Source: an uncultured Clostridium sp.
Lineage (GTDB): Bacteria > Bacillota > Clostridia > Oscillospirales > Acutalibacteraceae
NCBI GenBank assembly: GCA_934717555.1
Contig: CAKUYY010000012.1
Location: forward strand, 1-30,011
Length of the DNA stretch: 30,011 nucleotides
Direction of reading: 5' to 3'
The translations under genes and the position numbers were made by a program. The notes under the pieces were generated by a model. That model did not search any database, had not been told where the DNA came from, and worked only from the letters and a program-made list of their open reading frames with translations. Positions 1 through 8,143 of the stretch are shown here, one piece after another; the stretch's first letter is position 1, and every line of letters begins with the position of its first letter.

Positions 1-105
1 GCATAATAACACTATTTAAACGATAAGTCAATGATTTTTACATATCTATAACAATATTTTTTAAAAATTATTCATATTTATATTTATATGACTTTTTATG
101 TAAGA

Positions 106-152
106 AAACCATCTACAAGGGGCAAGAAGAACCTTACCCTTGTAGATGGTTT
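106..152. repeat. Perfect 16-bp inverted repeat downstream of the lipoprotein gene
   Basis: The arms at 106-121 and 137-152 are exact reverse complements (AAACCATCTACAAGGG and its partner), separated by a 15-nt loop. The element lies 80 nt past the stop of the minus-strand lipoprotein gene, so it may end that transcript. There is no clean T-run on either side and the loop is large, so terminator function is uncertain. Positions 1-105 are AT-rich and I see no gene in them. Confidence 0.5.
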
Positions 153-232
153 CAAACAGTTATTAGATATTAAAAGATGGGAGAGGAAAAGCGATTCTTA
201 TGGTGGTCTTTTTTCAATTTATATGATTTTGT

Positions 233-988
233 TTACTTCTCAGTACTCAGATCGATAAACTTTTCTTCTCCGAAAAGTCCGCTGACTTTGAGAACCAGGC
301 CTTCCGTATCACTTAAATAAGCGTCTATTTTATCTTTGCCTGTCAGCGGTTCGTGTACGCACCAGCCGACTTGGAAGACGGATTCTTCGCCGGAATCCAG
401 CCAGTAATACCCCTGTTCTTTTCCAACGGCGCCGGGATCGCCGTCGAAATAACAGATTTCAGGAACAGCGACGATATTTTCCCTGCCTTCCTCTTCCATC
501 ATGCTCCGATTGTACAAACAGAGGTTGGTAATGAGATCTTTATGATCTTCGTCGGTCCATTCCGGTCCGCTGACCTTTTTGACTTTTACCTCTAACAGGA
601 TAAAGGGAAGGTCACTCAGTCCAAAGTCAAATTCGGATTCCGGGATACCGCTTTCGGTATAATGGTCAAAGATCTGGACATTCTGGACCGTGTACTCCAT
701 AACAGTGTCCCATGTATTAACCCGGACGGTATCTCCTACTTTGGCTATGGTGCCGTCTTCTATGCCAGAAAGGGCTTCTGCGAATGGATTTTCCTCCTCG
801 ACCGAAGAAGATACTACTTCTGGTTCAGAGGTTTCCTCAGGCTCCGGTGGAACCGGAGCAGTGACCCCTATGTTAGCCCCTGTCAAGGAGTTTTCCACGG
901 GAGCATTCGTTTCTACCGGGGTACAAGCGGTGCAGGCCATTAAGGTCAGGGATAACAGAGCTGTACACACTTTATGCAACTTCTTCAT
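233..988 (-). CDS. Predicted lipoprotein, function unknown
   Basis: This 251-residue protein has a lipoprotein signal peptide: Lys residues at 2-3, a hydrophobic stretch and a lipobox L16-M-A-C19, with a second Cys at 22. It is therefore likely lipid-anchored on the outer face of the membrane. A Pro/Glu/Ser-rich linker (about 24-70) precedes a C-terminal domain of about 170 residues that looks beta-rich. Its layout resembles extracellular immunoglobulin-like lipoprotein domains of the DUF4352 type, but I cannot confirm a family. The ATG follows an AAAGGAAG ribosome site. A promoter lies at 1095-1123. No neighbour suggests a partner. The protein call is secure, the function is unknown. Confidence 0.8.
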   Translation of the reverse strand: MKKLHKVCTALLSLTLMACTACTPVETNAPVENSLTGANIGVTAPVPPEPEETSEPEVVSSSVEEENPFAEALSGIEDGTIAKVGDTVRVNTWDTVMEYTVQNVQIFDHYTESGIPESEFDFGLSDLPFILLEVKVKKVSGPEWTDEDHKDLITNLCLYNRSMMEEEGRENIVAVPEICYFDGDPGAVGKEQGYYWLDSGEESVFQVGWCVHEPLTGKDKIDAYLSDTEGLVLKVSGLFGEEKFIDLSTEK

Positions 989-1094
989 TCTAATACTTCC
1001 TTTCCTTTTATTTTTCTGTCAAGGGTTTAATGAAAGGGTGTAGTCCTGCAGGAAAATGAAAAGAATAATCAAAAATCATATTCATTTCAACTAA

Positions 1095-1123
1095 ATAATA
1101 GTATTTTTGCATAGTAAAATCAA
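1095..1123 (-). promoter_or_regulatory. Sigma-A promoter of the lipoprotein gene
   Basis: On the minus strand, TTGATT (1118-1123) and TATTAT (1095-1100) are separated by exactly 17 nt. The site is about 110 nt upstream of the lipoprotein start and faces it. Match to consensus is good but this is inferred from sequence alone. Confidence 0.55.
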
Positions 1124-1344
1124 CGGATTTCTGTAATGATATTGTAAGAATAATTTAAAAATTAGTTGTATGATAAAACTATTTTCACAAAAAATATAAT
1201 ATAGATGAATTAATATTTTTCTATCAAGTTAGGTTTTATGGCACTTTTATGGGAGAGCAGGACTTTCGAGTTTTCACTATTTTTGCAGATTCTTTTTGAG
1301 AAAAAAATCGGCGATAGGGAAAAGGTGCCCGTCTCTTTAGTCTC

Positions 1345-1373
1345 TTGACAAATAAACAAGAGGAGCGTATACT
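1345..1373 (+). promoter_or_regulatory. Sigma-A promoter of glnN with a dyad over the -35
   Basis: TTGACA (1345-1350), a 17-nt spacer and TATACT (1368-1373) form a near-perfect promoter that would start RNA near 1380. CTCTTG (1342-1347) and CAAGAG (1357-1362) form an inverted repeat overlapping the -35, which could be an operator. The rest of the 532-nt gap between the lipoprotein start and glnN (989-1094, 1124-1344) is AT-rich and I see no gene in it. Confidence 0.8.
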
Positions 1374-1379
1374 TTCCTG

Positions 1380-1504
1380 TATAAAAGTGGCAACGGCGCT
1401 ACAGAAATGCAATGAAAGAAAAAATTATATACTGCTTACCGATTCAAAAGCGACAAAGACGTCGTAGAAAGAGATTTCTACCCGCCTTTGCCGCTTGTTT
1501 TTTT
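1380..1504 (+). promoter_or_regulatory. ANTAR-type antitermination leader of glnN
   Basis: Two small hairpins have 6-nt loops with A at position 1 and G at position 4. P1 is GTGGC-AACGGC-GCTAC (1387-1402) and P2 is GCGAC-AAAGAC-GTCGT (1450-1465), each with a 5-bp stem. This is the dual-hexaloop signature bound by ANTAR-domain antiterminators. P2 shares bases with a terminator: 1448-1461 pairs with 1483-1496 (12 of 14 pairs), enclosing a 7-bp GAGA-tetraloop hairpin at 1464-1481, and is followed by a 7-T run (1498-1504). P2 and the terminator cannot form together, so binding at P1/P2 should allow readthrough into glnN. Known for the family: ANTAR motifs control nitrogen genes in Clostridia. No ANTAR protein is encoded in this window. 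Confidence 0.75.
1448..1504 (+). terminator. Conditional intrinsic terminator in the glnN leader
   Basis: The outer stem 1448-1461/1483-1496 has two A-C mismatches and is topped by a perfect 7-bp hairpin (1464-1481). TTTTTTT follows at 1498-1504, directly before the glnN ribosome site. It overlaps ANTAR hairpin P2, which is what makes it look conditional. Confidence 0.7.
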
Positions 1505-1520
1505 GAGAAGGGAATTTTTT

Positions 1521-3617
1521 ATGAATACGATTCAAACTGTGTTTGGGATTAATGTTTTCAACGATACCGTGATGAGGGAACGGCTGCCGAAGGAAACCTA
1601 TAAACAGCTACAGCGTACCATCAAAGAAGGAAAACATTTGGATAATGCGGTTGCCAATATAGTGGCCAATGCCATGAAGGATTGGGCGATTGAAAAAGGG
1701 GCAACACATTTTACCCATTGGTTTCAGCCCTTGACAGGGATTACTGCAGAAAAACACGATAGCTTTATCACGCCTACGGATGATGAGCGTGTGATTTTGG
1801 AATTTTCAGGAAAAGAACTGATTCAGGGAGAACCGGATGCCTCTTCGTTTCCGTCAGGGGGACTGCGCGCTACGTTTGAAGCCAGGGGCTATACGGCATG
1901 GGATCCCACCTCTTACGCTTTTATCAAGGGAAAGACATTATGCATCCCCACCGCTTTCTGTTCTTATGGGGGAGAAGCGCTGGATAAGAAGACGCCTTTG
2001 CTCCGTTCTATGGAAGCTATTAACCGTCAGGCAATGCGGGTATTGAGGCTGTTTGGAGATGATAACATCACTTCTGTAAAAACCACTGTAGGACCTGAGC
2101 AGGAGTATTTCCTAGTGGAAAAAGAGATGTTTGATAAACGTCCAGATTTACTTTATACAGGTAGGACATTGTTTGGAGCGAAACCGCCAAAAGGGCAGGA
2201 CCTGGACGACCATTATTTTGGAACCATCAAAACGAGAGTGGCTGAATTTATGGAAGACTTGGATGAAGAACTGTGGAAACTGGGGGTACTGGCCAAAACG
2301 GAACATAACGAAGTAGCCCCGGCCCAGCACGAGTTGGCCCCGATTTTTACCACGACCAATATTGCAACCGACGGTAATCAGCTGACGATGGAGCTTATGC
2401 AGCGGATCGCCAAAAAACATGGGCTGGTGTGCCTGCTCCATGAAAAACCTTTTGAAGGGATCAATGGTTCCGGTAAACATAACAATTGGTCCATTTGTAC
2501 CAATACAGGGAAAAACCTTTTGGATCCCGGTGATACTCCCCATGAAAATGCTCAATTCCTGCTCTTTTTGTGTGCAGTGATCAAAGCGGTGGACGATTAT
2601 CAGGACCTGCTGCGCGTTTCTGTAGCGTCTGCCGGAAATGACCACCGTCTGGGCGCCAATGAAGCGCCCCCGGCAATTGTTTCTATATTCTTAGGTACAG
2701 AATTAACAGAAATCCTGGATTCTATCGAGAAGGGAGAACAGTATGGTACCAGGGAAAAGGAATTGTGGAAAGTAGGGGTACATATTTTACCGCGGTTCCC
2801 CAAGGACACAACCGACCGCAACCGTACGTCTCCCTTTGCCTTTACAGGAAATAAATTTGAATTTCGTATGCTGGGTTCCAGCGACTCCATTGCAGGGGCC
2901 AACATTGTGATCAATACGGCGGTAGCGGAAAGTTTGCGGCAGTTTGCCGATACTCTGGAGCAGAGCGACGACTTCAACAGTGCTTTACACGACCTGATTC
3001 GGGAAACAATCCAGGAACACAAAAGGATTATTTTTAATGGGAACGGATATGATGATACCTGGGTGAAAGAGGCGGAAAAAAGAGGCCTTTTGAATCTAAG
3101 AAGTACGCCGGATTGCCTGCCGTATTTTATGCAGCAAAAGAATGTAACCTTATTTGAGAAACACCGGGTGCTTTCCGCTACAGAAATGCGGGCGCGCTAT
3201 GAGATTATGCTGGATAATTACAGTAAGATCCTGCATATTGAGGCGGTCACTATGATTGACATGGCGAATAAAGATCTGCTGCCAGCATATTCCGCCTTTG
3301 TAAGACAGTTGAGCGAAGCAATGACAGCAAAGAAAATAGCGGTGCCAGAGGCTGACTGCCGATATGAAGAGGAGAGAATCCGTAAAATTTCCGCTTTATG
3401 CGGCGATATGTTTACAAAGACTGTGGAATTGGAAAAGCTGTTGAAAAAAATTCCTCAGAAGTACGAAACCGAACTGGAGCGTGCGCGGTATTACCAGAAT
3501 AGAGTTTTAGATGTTATGGTTCAGCTGCGCACAACCGCTGATGAGATAGAAAAAATTACTGACAGAAGCTATTATCCATATCCCAATTATGGGGATTTGC
3601 TGTTTGGTGTTCGATAG
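1521..3617 (+). CDS. glnN: Glutamine synthetase type III
   Basis: It makes glutamine from glutamate, ammonia and ATP in the cytoplasm, the main step of ammonia assimilation. At 698 residues it has the large size typical of type III enzymes (type I is about 450). Visible family segments include the N-terminal VFGINVFND, the EHNEVAPAQHELAP catalytic block, NGSGKHNNWS, and NRTSPFAFTGNKFEFR, all characteristic of GlnN, plus the long charged C-terminal helical region. I chose ATG 1521 because GAGAAGGGA (1505-1513) precedes it at proper spacing. An in-frame TTG at 1488 lies inside the terminator stem and adds residues unlike the family. The gene is monocistronic or followed only by the small gene at 3803. 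Control by the ANTAR-like leader is inferred. Confidence 0.96.
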   Translation: MNTIQTVFGINVFNDTVMRERLPKETYKQLQRTIKEGKHLDNAVANIVANAMKDWAIEKGATHFTHWFQPLTGITAEKHDSFITPTDDERVILEFSGKELIQGEPDASSFPSGGLRATFEARGYTAWDPTSYAFIKGKTLCIPTAFCSYGGEALDKKTPLLRSMEAINRQAMRVLRLFGDDNITSVKTTVGPEQEYFLVEKEMFDKRPDLLYTGRTLFGAKPPKGQDLDDHYFGTIKTRVAEFMEDLDEELWKLGVLAKTEHNEVAPAQHELAPIFTTTNIATDGNQLTMELMQRIAKKHGLVCLLHEKPFEGINGSGKHNNWSICTNTGKNLLDPGDTPHENAQFLLFLCAVIKAVDDYQDLLRVSVASAGNDHRLGANEAPPAIVSIFLGTELTEILDSIEKGEQYGTREKELWKVGVHILPRFPKDTTDRNRTSPFAFTGNKFEFRMLGSSDSIAGANIVINTAVAESLRQFADTLEQSDDFNSALHDLIRETIQEHKRIIFNGNGYDDTWVKEAEKRGLLNLRSTPDCLPYFMQQKNVTLFEKHRVLSATEMRARYEIMLDNYSKILHIEAVTMIDMANKDLLPAYSAFVRQLSEAMTAKKIAVPEADCRYEEERIRKISALCGDMFTKTVELEKLLKKIPQKYETELERARYYQNRVLDVMVQLRTTADEIEKITDRSYYPYPNYGDLLFGVR

Positions 3618-3802
3618 GAAAGTATGAGGGCGGCCGTTTCCGTTATCATCCCGGAAATAATGAGCGAGGAAAACAATTTGCTCATCCGCATCGTTTCAAA
3701 AATTTTGAGGTTTCCGGTATATGGTTTTGTTTTTCCGTACATAATAAAGATGGGATTTTCCAAAAGGAAAATCTGGAAAACCATACCTAATGAGGTGATT
3801 GG

Positions 3803-3949
3803 ATGTCTTTTGTACATCCCAAATTAAGGCCCCGGTTTGAAACGCTGTCTCCGGAATTAAGAAATGCAATTTTAGAACGCAATGTCAAAATATATACTTT
3901 GCAAGACTTGATCCGGGTATTGGAGGAAATTGTTTCGGAAGGTTCCTGA
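3803..3949 (+). CDS. Small 48-aa predicted helical protein, unknown function
   Basis: The ATG at 3803 follows GAGGTG (3792-3797) and opens a 48-codon frame ending TGA at 3947-3949. The protein starts MSFVHPKLRPRFE and ends in two amphipathic helices (about 17-27 and 32-44), with a compact charged/hydrophobic pattern (RNAILERN, LQDLIRVLEEIV). Real-gene signs are a good ribosome site, a helix-forming composition, and a strong terminator that begins 7 nt after the stop. I have a vague impression of similar short proteins in related Clostridia but cannot confirm it, and assign no function. It lies 185 nt after glnN. That gap holds several short hairpins (ATGAGC/GCTCAT near 3661-3686, GATTTTCC/GGAAAATC near 3753-3772) and no promoter I trust. 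Confidence 0.6.
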   Translation: MSFVHPKLRPRFETLSPELRNAILERNVKIYTLQDLIRVLEEIVSEGS

Positions 3950-3955
3950 CAGTAT

Positions 3956-4002
3956 AAAAAGAGAGTATCACAGAAAGCTTCTTCTGCGATACTCTCTTTT
4001 TT
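3956..4002. terminator. Bidirectional terminator between the 48-aa gene and the GH3 gene
   Basis: Arms 3956-3975 and 3982-4002 pair over about 19 bp with one mismatch. The outer A and T tracts give a U-run in either direction. It lies between two convergent genes and would end both. Confidence 0.85.
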
Positions 4003-4013
4003 ATTTAGAAACA

Positions 4014-6626
4014 TTATTTCTTTTCGGGAACAACAGAGAACTGTCCAGTCAACAGGATATTTTCCGAATTGGAACCAACCATGACATCAAAGTCACCCGG
4101 TTCTACCACCCAACGGAAGTCAGATGTTAAGGTGCGCAGCTCCCGGAATCCCAAGGAAATGGATACAGTTTTGCATTCGCCTTTTTTCAAGAAAATCCTC
4201 TGGAATCCTTGGAGTTCCTTTATGGGGCGAACGACAGAACTATAACGGTCATGCACATAGACTTGGGCGACTGTTTCCCCGTCACAGTCTCCGGTATTTG
4301 TCACATCAAAGCTTACCTCTACACTTTCATCCGGTTGTATTTCGGATGCGGATAGGCGCAGATTGGAATAAGAAAAGTCCGTATAACTCAGGCCGTAACC
4401 AAATGGATACAGAGGCAGCCAGTCCATTTCCACATATCGTACCCCGCCGCCGGGAAGACGGCTGTGATGACAGGGAATCTGGCCGACGCTGCGGGGGAAG
4501 GCCATGGGAAGATGGCCGGAGGGATTGACATCGCCAAACAGGACTTCTGCAATGGCTTGGCCGCCCTTTTCTCCTGGGAACCAGGCTTCTAAGATAGCGT
4601 CTACATGTTCTTGTTCCCAGGAAACGGACAACGGGCGCCCATTGAGTAAAACCAGAACTACAGGGGTTCCTGTTTCCCATACTGCCTTTACCAGGTCCAG
4701 TTGCTTGCCTGGAAGATTGAGGTCTGTACGATCGAAGTTTTCGCCGCTGGTTTCCTCATTATCTCCCACGCACACGATGGCCACATCGGACTGCCTGGCC
4801 AATTCTACTGCCTCTTCTGGGTGCTCTTTCCCTTCATTAAAGCCAAAGAGCACACGAGCGCCTCGGGCATCATTGCGGTATTCAATACGAATATCATAAG
4901 ATCTGCCCTTTTCGAAAGAGAACGGCACCATCTGATTGGCGGATTTACCGTCCCATCCGTCTACAATCAGTTCTCCATCCACATAAAGGCGCATACTGTC
5001 CATAGAACTCAATCCAATACAACCCTCAAAGCTGTAATCCGGACGCATGGAACCTGTCCATAGCACACAAAATTGGCGGGTATCTACATCTTTATGCGGT
5101 TTTGAATAGATCCAATTAAATTGGATACTGCGATCAATACGGGTGAGAACGGGTTCCCCTCCCACGTGGTCACTGTTATAATAACGAGCCGTAAGTCCGG
5201 ATTTTCCATCTTCACTCAACAGCCAGCGGATAGGAACTGGTTTGATATCTTCCCCTAAGATGCTGCATCCTTTGGCGAAACATACTTCTGTTTCAGGAGA
5301 TACTTGGTTCCGGATCGCATCTAGCACGGAAATACTGTTTTGGGGATAGGGCTCATTGAGGTAATCTCCCAGGACAGCATGGTCGGCATTTGGTCCGATC
5401 ACAGCAATTTTTTTGAGATGTTTGGAGAGGGGGAGGCAGTGGTTCTGATTTTTCAAAAGACAAATTCCCTTGCGGGCGATTTCTAAGGCGTCTTCCTGAT
5501 GCTTTTTACAATGCATCACCTTTGGCGTTAATGTTTCGTCGGTATAAGGATGTTCAAACAATCCCAGCATAAACTTGACTCGAAGTACGCGGGCGGTCGC
5601 TTCATCCAATACTTTTTGGGAAATTACACCGGATTTTACCATATCTAAAATACCGTTTTGATATTCCTCGTGGGGGAAATCGTAAAGTTGCATGTCCACG
5701 CCTGCTTCGAGCCCCATCTTCATAGCTTTTTCCGGGGTATCCGCCACAAAGTGATCGGTATGAAGCCGGGAAACTGCCGTCATATCCGCACGGACAAAAC
5801 CAGGCATCTGAAATTGGCCGCGCAGCACTTCTGTGAGGAGTTCATGATCCATAGAAACAGGGACACCATCAATGGAATTATAAGAACACATGGTGTTGGT
5901 AGCTTTTCCATCCACAAAGGCGGCCTCAAAGACGGGCAGACAGTAGGCAAAGATATCATGCCGCCCCATCGTGGAAGGGGCACAGTTTAACCCGCCTACC
6001 GGATTAGCGTATCCTACATAATGTTTTGGCTCTGCCGCTACCGTATCAGGGCAGTCTAATCCATCCCCCTGCAGTCCTTTTACCACAGCTTCCGCCATTT
6101 TGGCAGAAAGATGTGTATCCTCACCGAAAGTCTCTTCCGTACGTCCGTAACGGGGATCGCGGGCCAAATCCATAACAGGACTGAAAGTTTCATGAATGCC
6201 TACACTGCGGGCTTCTGTAGCAATACCGCGCCCCATACGATATCCTAGTTCAGGGGAAAAAGTAGAAGCTAGCATAATTTGTTGCGGATAAGTAGTAGCT
6301 CCGTGCTGGAAAAAGGCGTGCAATGCTTCTTCACTGAACAAAAAAGGAATGCCAAGACGGGTGTTTTCTACAGCGTACCGTTGCAGTTCATTGTTAATTT
6401 TAGCGCTGGAATTTCGGCTTTGCATGCTTCCTACACTGATATTCCCAAGGGAATTTTTCACTTTTTCCCAATCAATAGCGATGGCGTCACCATCAGGAGA
6501 GAATTGGAAAAATTCATCTCCGGCGTACTGATCGATCTGTTTTACTTTTTCTTCCAATGTCATGCGGCCCAGCAAATCTTGGACACGCTCTTCCAAAGGA
6601 GTATTTTTATCCTGATATGGATACAT
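4014..6626 (-). CDS. Glycoside hydrolase family 3 beta-glucosidase with PA14 insert
   Basis: It most likely releases glucose or xylose from the non-reducing end of plant beta-oligosaccharides. The 870-residue protein has no signal peptide, so it should act in the cytoplasm on imported sugars. Domains in order: GH3 N-terminal barrel (about 10-350) with nucleophile Asp281 in GFVRADMTAV; GH3 C-terminal domain (about 380-710) interrupted by a PA14 domain (about 476-600, WTGSMRPDYS...LYVDGELIVDGW); and a fibronectin III-like domain (about 765-840). Glu629 in SGENFDR is the likely acid/base by position. ATG 6626 follows a GAGGGGG ribosome site; the longer frame to 6707 lacks one. It stands alone, with no transporter or regulator nearby. 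Exact substrate cannot be read from sequence; beta-xylosidase is an alternative. Confidence 0.93.
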   Translation of the reverse strand: MYPYQDKNTPLEERVQDLLGRMTLEEKVKQIDQYAGDEFFQFSPDGDAIAIDWEKVKNSLGNISVGSMQSRNSSAKINNELQRYAVENTRLGIPFLFSEEALHAFFQHGATTYPQQIMLASTFSPELGYRMGRGIATEARSVGIHETFSPVMDLARDPRYGRTEETFGEDTHLSAKMAEAVVKGLQGDGLDCPDTVAAEPKHYVGYANPVGGLNCAPSTMGRHDIFAYCLPVFEAAFVDGKATNTMCSYNSIDGVPVSMDHELLTEVLRGQFQMPGFVRADMTAVSRLHTDHFVADTPEKAMKMGLEAGVDMQLYDFPHEEYQNGILDMVKSGVISQKVLDEATARVLRVKFMLGLFEHPYTDETLTPKVMHCKKHQEDALEIARKGICLLKNQNHCLPLSKHLKKIAVIGPNADHAVLGDYLNEPYPQNSISVLDAIRNQVSPETEVCFAKGCSILGEDIKPVPIRWLLSEDGKSGLTARYYNSDHVGGEPVLTRIDRSIQFNWIYSKPHKDVDTRQFCVLWTGSMRPDYSFEGCIGLSSMDSMRLYVDGELIVDGWDGKSANQMVPFSFEKGRSYDIRIEYRNDARGARVLFGFNEGKEHPEEAVELARQSDVAIVCVGDNEETSGENFDRTDLNLPGKQLDLVKAVWETGTPVVLVLLNGRPLSVSWEQEHVDAILEAWFPGEKGGQAIAEVLFGDVNPSGHLPMAFPRSVGQIPCHHSRLPGGGVRYVEMDWLPLYPFGYGLSYTDFSYSNLRLSASEIQPDESVEVSFDVTNTGDCDGETVAQVYVHDRYSSVVRPIKELQGFQRIFLKKGECKTVSISLGFRELRTLTSDFRWVVEPGDFDVMVGSNSENILLTGQFSVVPEKK

Positions 6627-6771
6627 AGGGATCCCCCTCTTTATTGAAATTTCTCCTATTTTACTACAGTTTTTTAAAGTTGTATACCCATTTGTCAGAA
6701 AATGCACATTGTATCAAAATAGCACAGTTTATGATGAAAAGAAAATGAAGATAACCAGGCGAAAGGCTATG

Positions 6772-7035
6772 TTATTTCTTACGGATAACCTTTACCAATA
6801 AAACAATGAGGGATGCGATGAACAAGGCAAGACAAACGAGAGCGATATAAAAAAGAGGATGACGAAATAACAGATTTTCAAGAATAAAAAAATAAACAGA
6901 AGAATCCGCCCCGCCGATGATCCCTATTTCTGGCTTCTTTGGTATTTGTAACATAACAGTGATGAATGGGATAAATGATAAACAGGATAAAACAAGGGAG
7001 ACTATACAAATAATTTTCCAAATTTTTTTATTCAT
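6772..7035 (-). CDS. Small membrane protein with two transmembrane segments
   Basis: The 87-residue protein starts MNKKIWKIICIVSLVLS and has two clear hydrophobic helices (about 6-29 and 60-82), with a basic C-terminal tail (KVIRKK). The inside-positive ends suggest both termini face the cytoplasm. ATG 7035 was chosen over the upstream TTG at 7059 because it is a stronger start codon, although the ribosome site (AAGAGCGG) is weak. It lies downstream of the rubrerythrin terminator, so it probably has its own promoter, which I could not locate. No family is recognised. Confidence 0.6.
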   Translation of the reverse strand: MNKKIWKIICIVSLVLSCLSFIPFITVMLQIPKKPEIGIIGGADSSVYFFILENLLFRHPLFYIALVCLALFIASLIVLLVKVIRKK

Positions 7036-7066
7036 GTTTTTTCCGCTCTTATGTATCAAAATAAAA

Positions 7067-7101
7067 AATAAGGGGACAAATCAAAAATTTGTCCCCTTAT
7101 T
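7067..7101 (-). terminator. Terminator of the perR-rubrerythrin transcript
   Basis: A perfect 15-bp stem (7067-7081/7087-7101) with a CAAAA loop is followed on the minus strand by a run of T. It lies 33 nt after the rubrerythrin stop. Confidence 0.88.
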
Positions 7102-7133
7102 GAAGTTAATCAAATTCCCTCATCAATTGGAAT

Positions 7134-7676
7134 TTAGTTAAAATATCTTTTCAACAAGCCAGTAAAACCAGCGCCGTGACGAGCCTCGTCCTTGGCCATC
7201 TCATGTACAGTGTCGTGGATAGCGTCATAGCCCAATTCCTTAGCGCGCTTAGCAATCTGGAATTTACCGTCGCAGGCACCAGCTTCGGCCTCTGCACGCA
7301 TCTCCAGATTTTTCTTAGTGCTGTTGGTAACAACTTCACCCAGCAGCTCTGCAAACTTAGCGGCATGCTCAGCTTCTTCCAAAGCGTATCTCTTGAAAGC
7401 TTCTGCAACTTCCGGATAACCTTCGCGGTCAGCCTGACGGCTCATGGCCAGGTACATACCTACTTCACAGCATTCGCCGTTAAAGTTAGCAACCAGACCG
7501 TCGTATACTTCCTGATCCACACCCTTAGCAACGCCGATTTCATGCTCGCAGGTGTAAGAAGCGCCTTCTACCATTTCTTTGAATTTTTCCTTTGGAGCCT
7601 TGCACTGAGGGCAAAAATCCGGAGCCTCATTGCCTTCATAGATGTAACCACAGATAGTACATACAAATTTTTTCAT
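7134..7676 (-). CDS. Reverse rubrerythrin (peroxide/oxygen reductase)
   Basis: This 180-residue cytoplasmic protein reduces hydrogen peroxide, and probably oxygen, using NADH-derived electrons. The rubredoxin-like iron site is at the N-terminus (C6-x2-C9 ... C22-x2-C25) and the ferritin-like di-iron domain follows (about 50-180, with E-x2-E type helices GECCEVGMY, LEEAEHA and KDEARHG). This order is reversed relative to classical rubrerythrin, as in the clostridial reverse rubrerythrins that PerR controls. ATG 7676 has GGAGG about 10 nt upstream; the ATG at 7685 sits too close to it. The gene follows perR by about 60 nt on the same strand, so the two are probably co-transcribed. Confidence 0.93.
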   Translation of the reverse strand: MKKFVCTICGYIYEGNEAPDFCPQCKAPKEKFKEMVEGASYTCEHEIGVAKGVDQEVYDGLVANFNGECCEVGMYLAMSRQADREGYPEVAEAFKRYALEEAEHAAKFAELLGEVVTNSTKKNLEMRAEAEAGACDGKFQIAKRAKELGYDAIHDTVHEMAKDEARHGAGFTGLLKRYFN

Positions 7677-7739
7677 TATTTCCATTCCTCCATGATGTAA
7701 AATATTTTCTTTTTTAATTTATATAAAAGGAAAAACCTT

Positions 7740-8132
7740 TTATAAACAATGGGAACAGGTACCATGAAATACCAAATCATGAAAATCAACCTGGCAGCCA
7801 TATCTTTTTGCAATGCCTTGATCCAGAAGGCAGTCAGTCATCATACCATCGGAACCTACGTCTAAAACACAACCACATTTTTTGCAAATAAAATGTGAAT
7901 GTGGAACGGTATTGCCATCCAAACGTTCCTGTCCATTTACCACACCAACGCTGATGATTCTGCCCTCTTCTTTGAAACGGTTGATATTGCGGTATACTGT
8001 ACCCAAACTTAAATCTGAATAGACAGGCTTTAGATTCTGATAAATCCAGTCTGCCGTGGGATGAGTATCCGTAGAACAGATTGCTTGATAAATAGCTTCT
8101 CGTTTTCGGCTGTAATTCTGACGCTTTTCCAT
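7740..8132 (-). CDS. perR: PerR-type Fur family peroxide-sensing repressor
   Basis: This 130-residue regulator should repress oxidative-stress genes until its metal-bound His is oxidised by peroxide. It has the winged helix (HPTADWIYQNL ... SLGTVYRNINRF), the regulatory metal ligands H24, D72, H78, H80 and D91, and the structural zinc cysteines C83/C86 and C126/C129. The Asp at 91 aligns with PerR D104 of Bacillus subtilis, where Fur proteins have Glu, which supports PerR over Fur or Zur. ATG 8132 follows GGTGGTGA; the longer frame to 8183 runs into the promoter. A target gene, reverse rubrerythrin, lies directly downstream. A 9-bp hairpin (7722-7744) overlaps the stop codon. Confidence 0.9.
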   Translation of the reverse strand: MEKRQNYSRKREAIYQAICSTDTHPTADWIYQNLKPVYSDLSLGTVYRNINRFKEEGRIISVGVVNGQERLDGNTVPHSHFICKKCGCVLDVGSDGMMTDCLLDQGIAKRYGCQVDFHDLVFHGTCSHCL

Positions 8133-8143
8133 AGTCACCACCA

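Noticed and set aside
2148..3022. Two long antisense frames inside glnN (165 and 140 codons)
   Set aside because: They lie wholly inside a certain gene, lack ribosome sites and have Cys/His/Phe-rich nonsense composition typical of antisense shadows.
3624..3827. 67-codon plus-strand frame after glnN
   Set aside because: No ribosome site, and it overlaps the better-supported 48-aa gene in another frame.
7722..7744. 9-bp hairpin at the perR stop as a terminator
   Set aside because: No U-run on the minus strand and a weak AT stem; perR and rubrerythrin are more likely co-transcribed.
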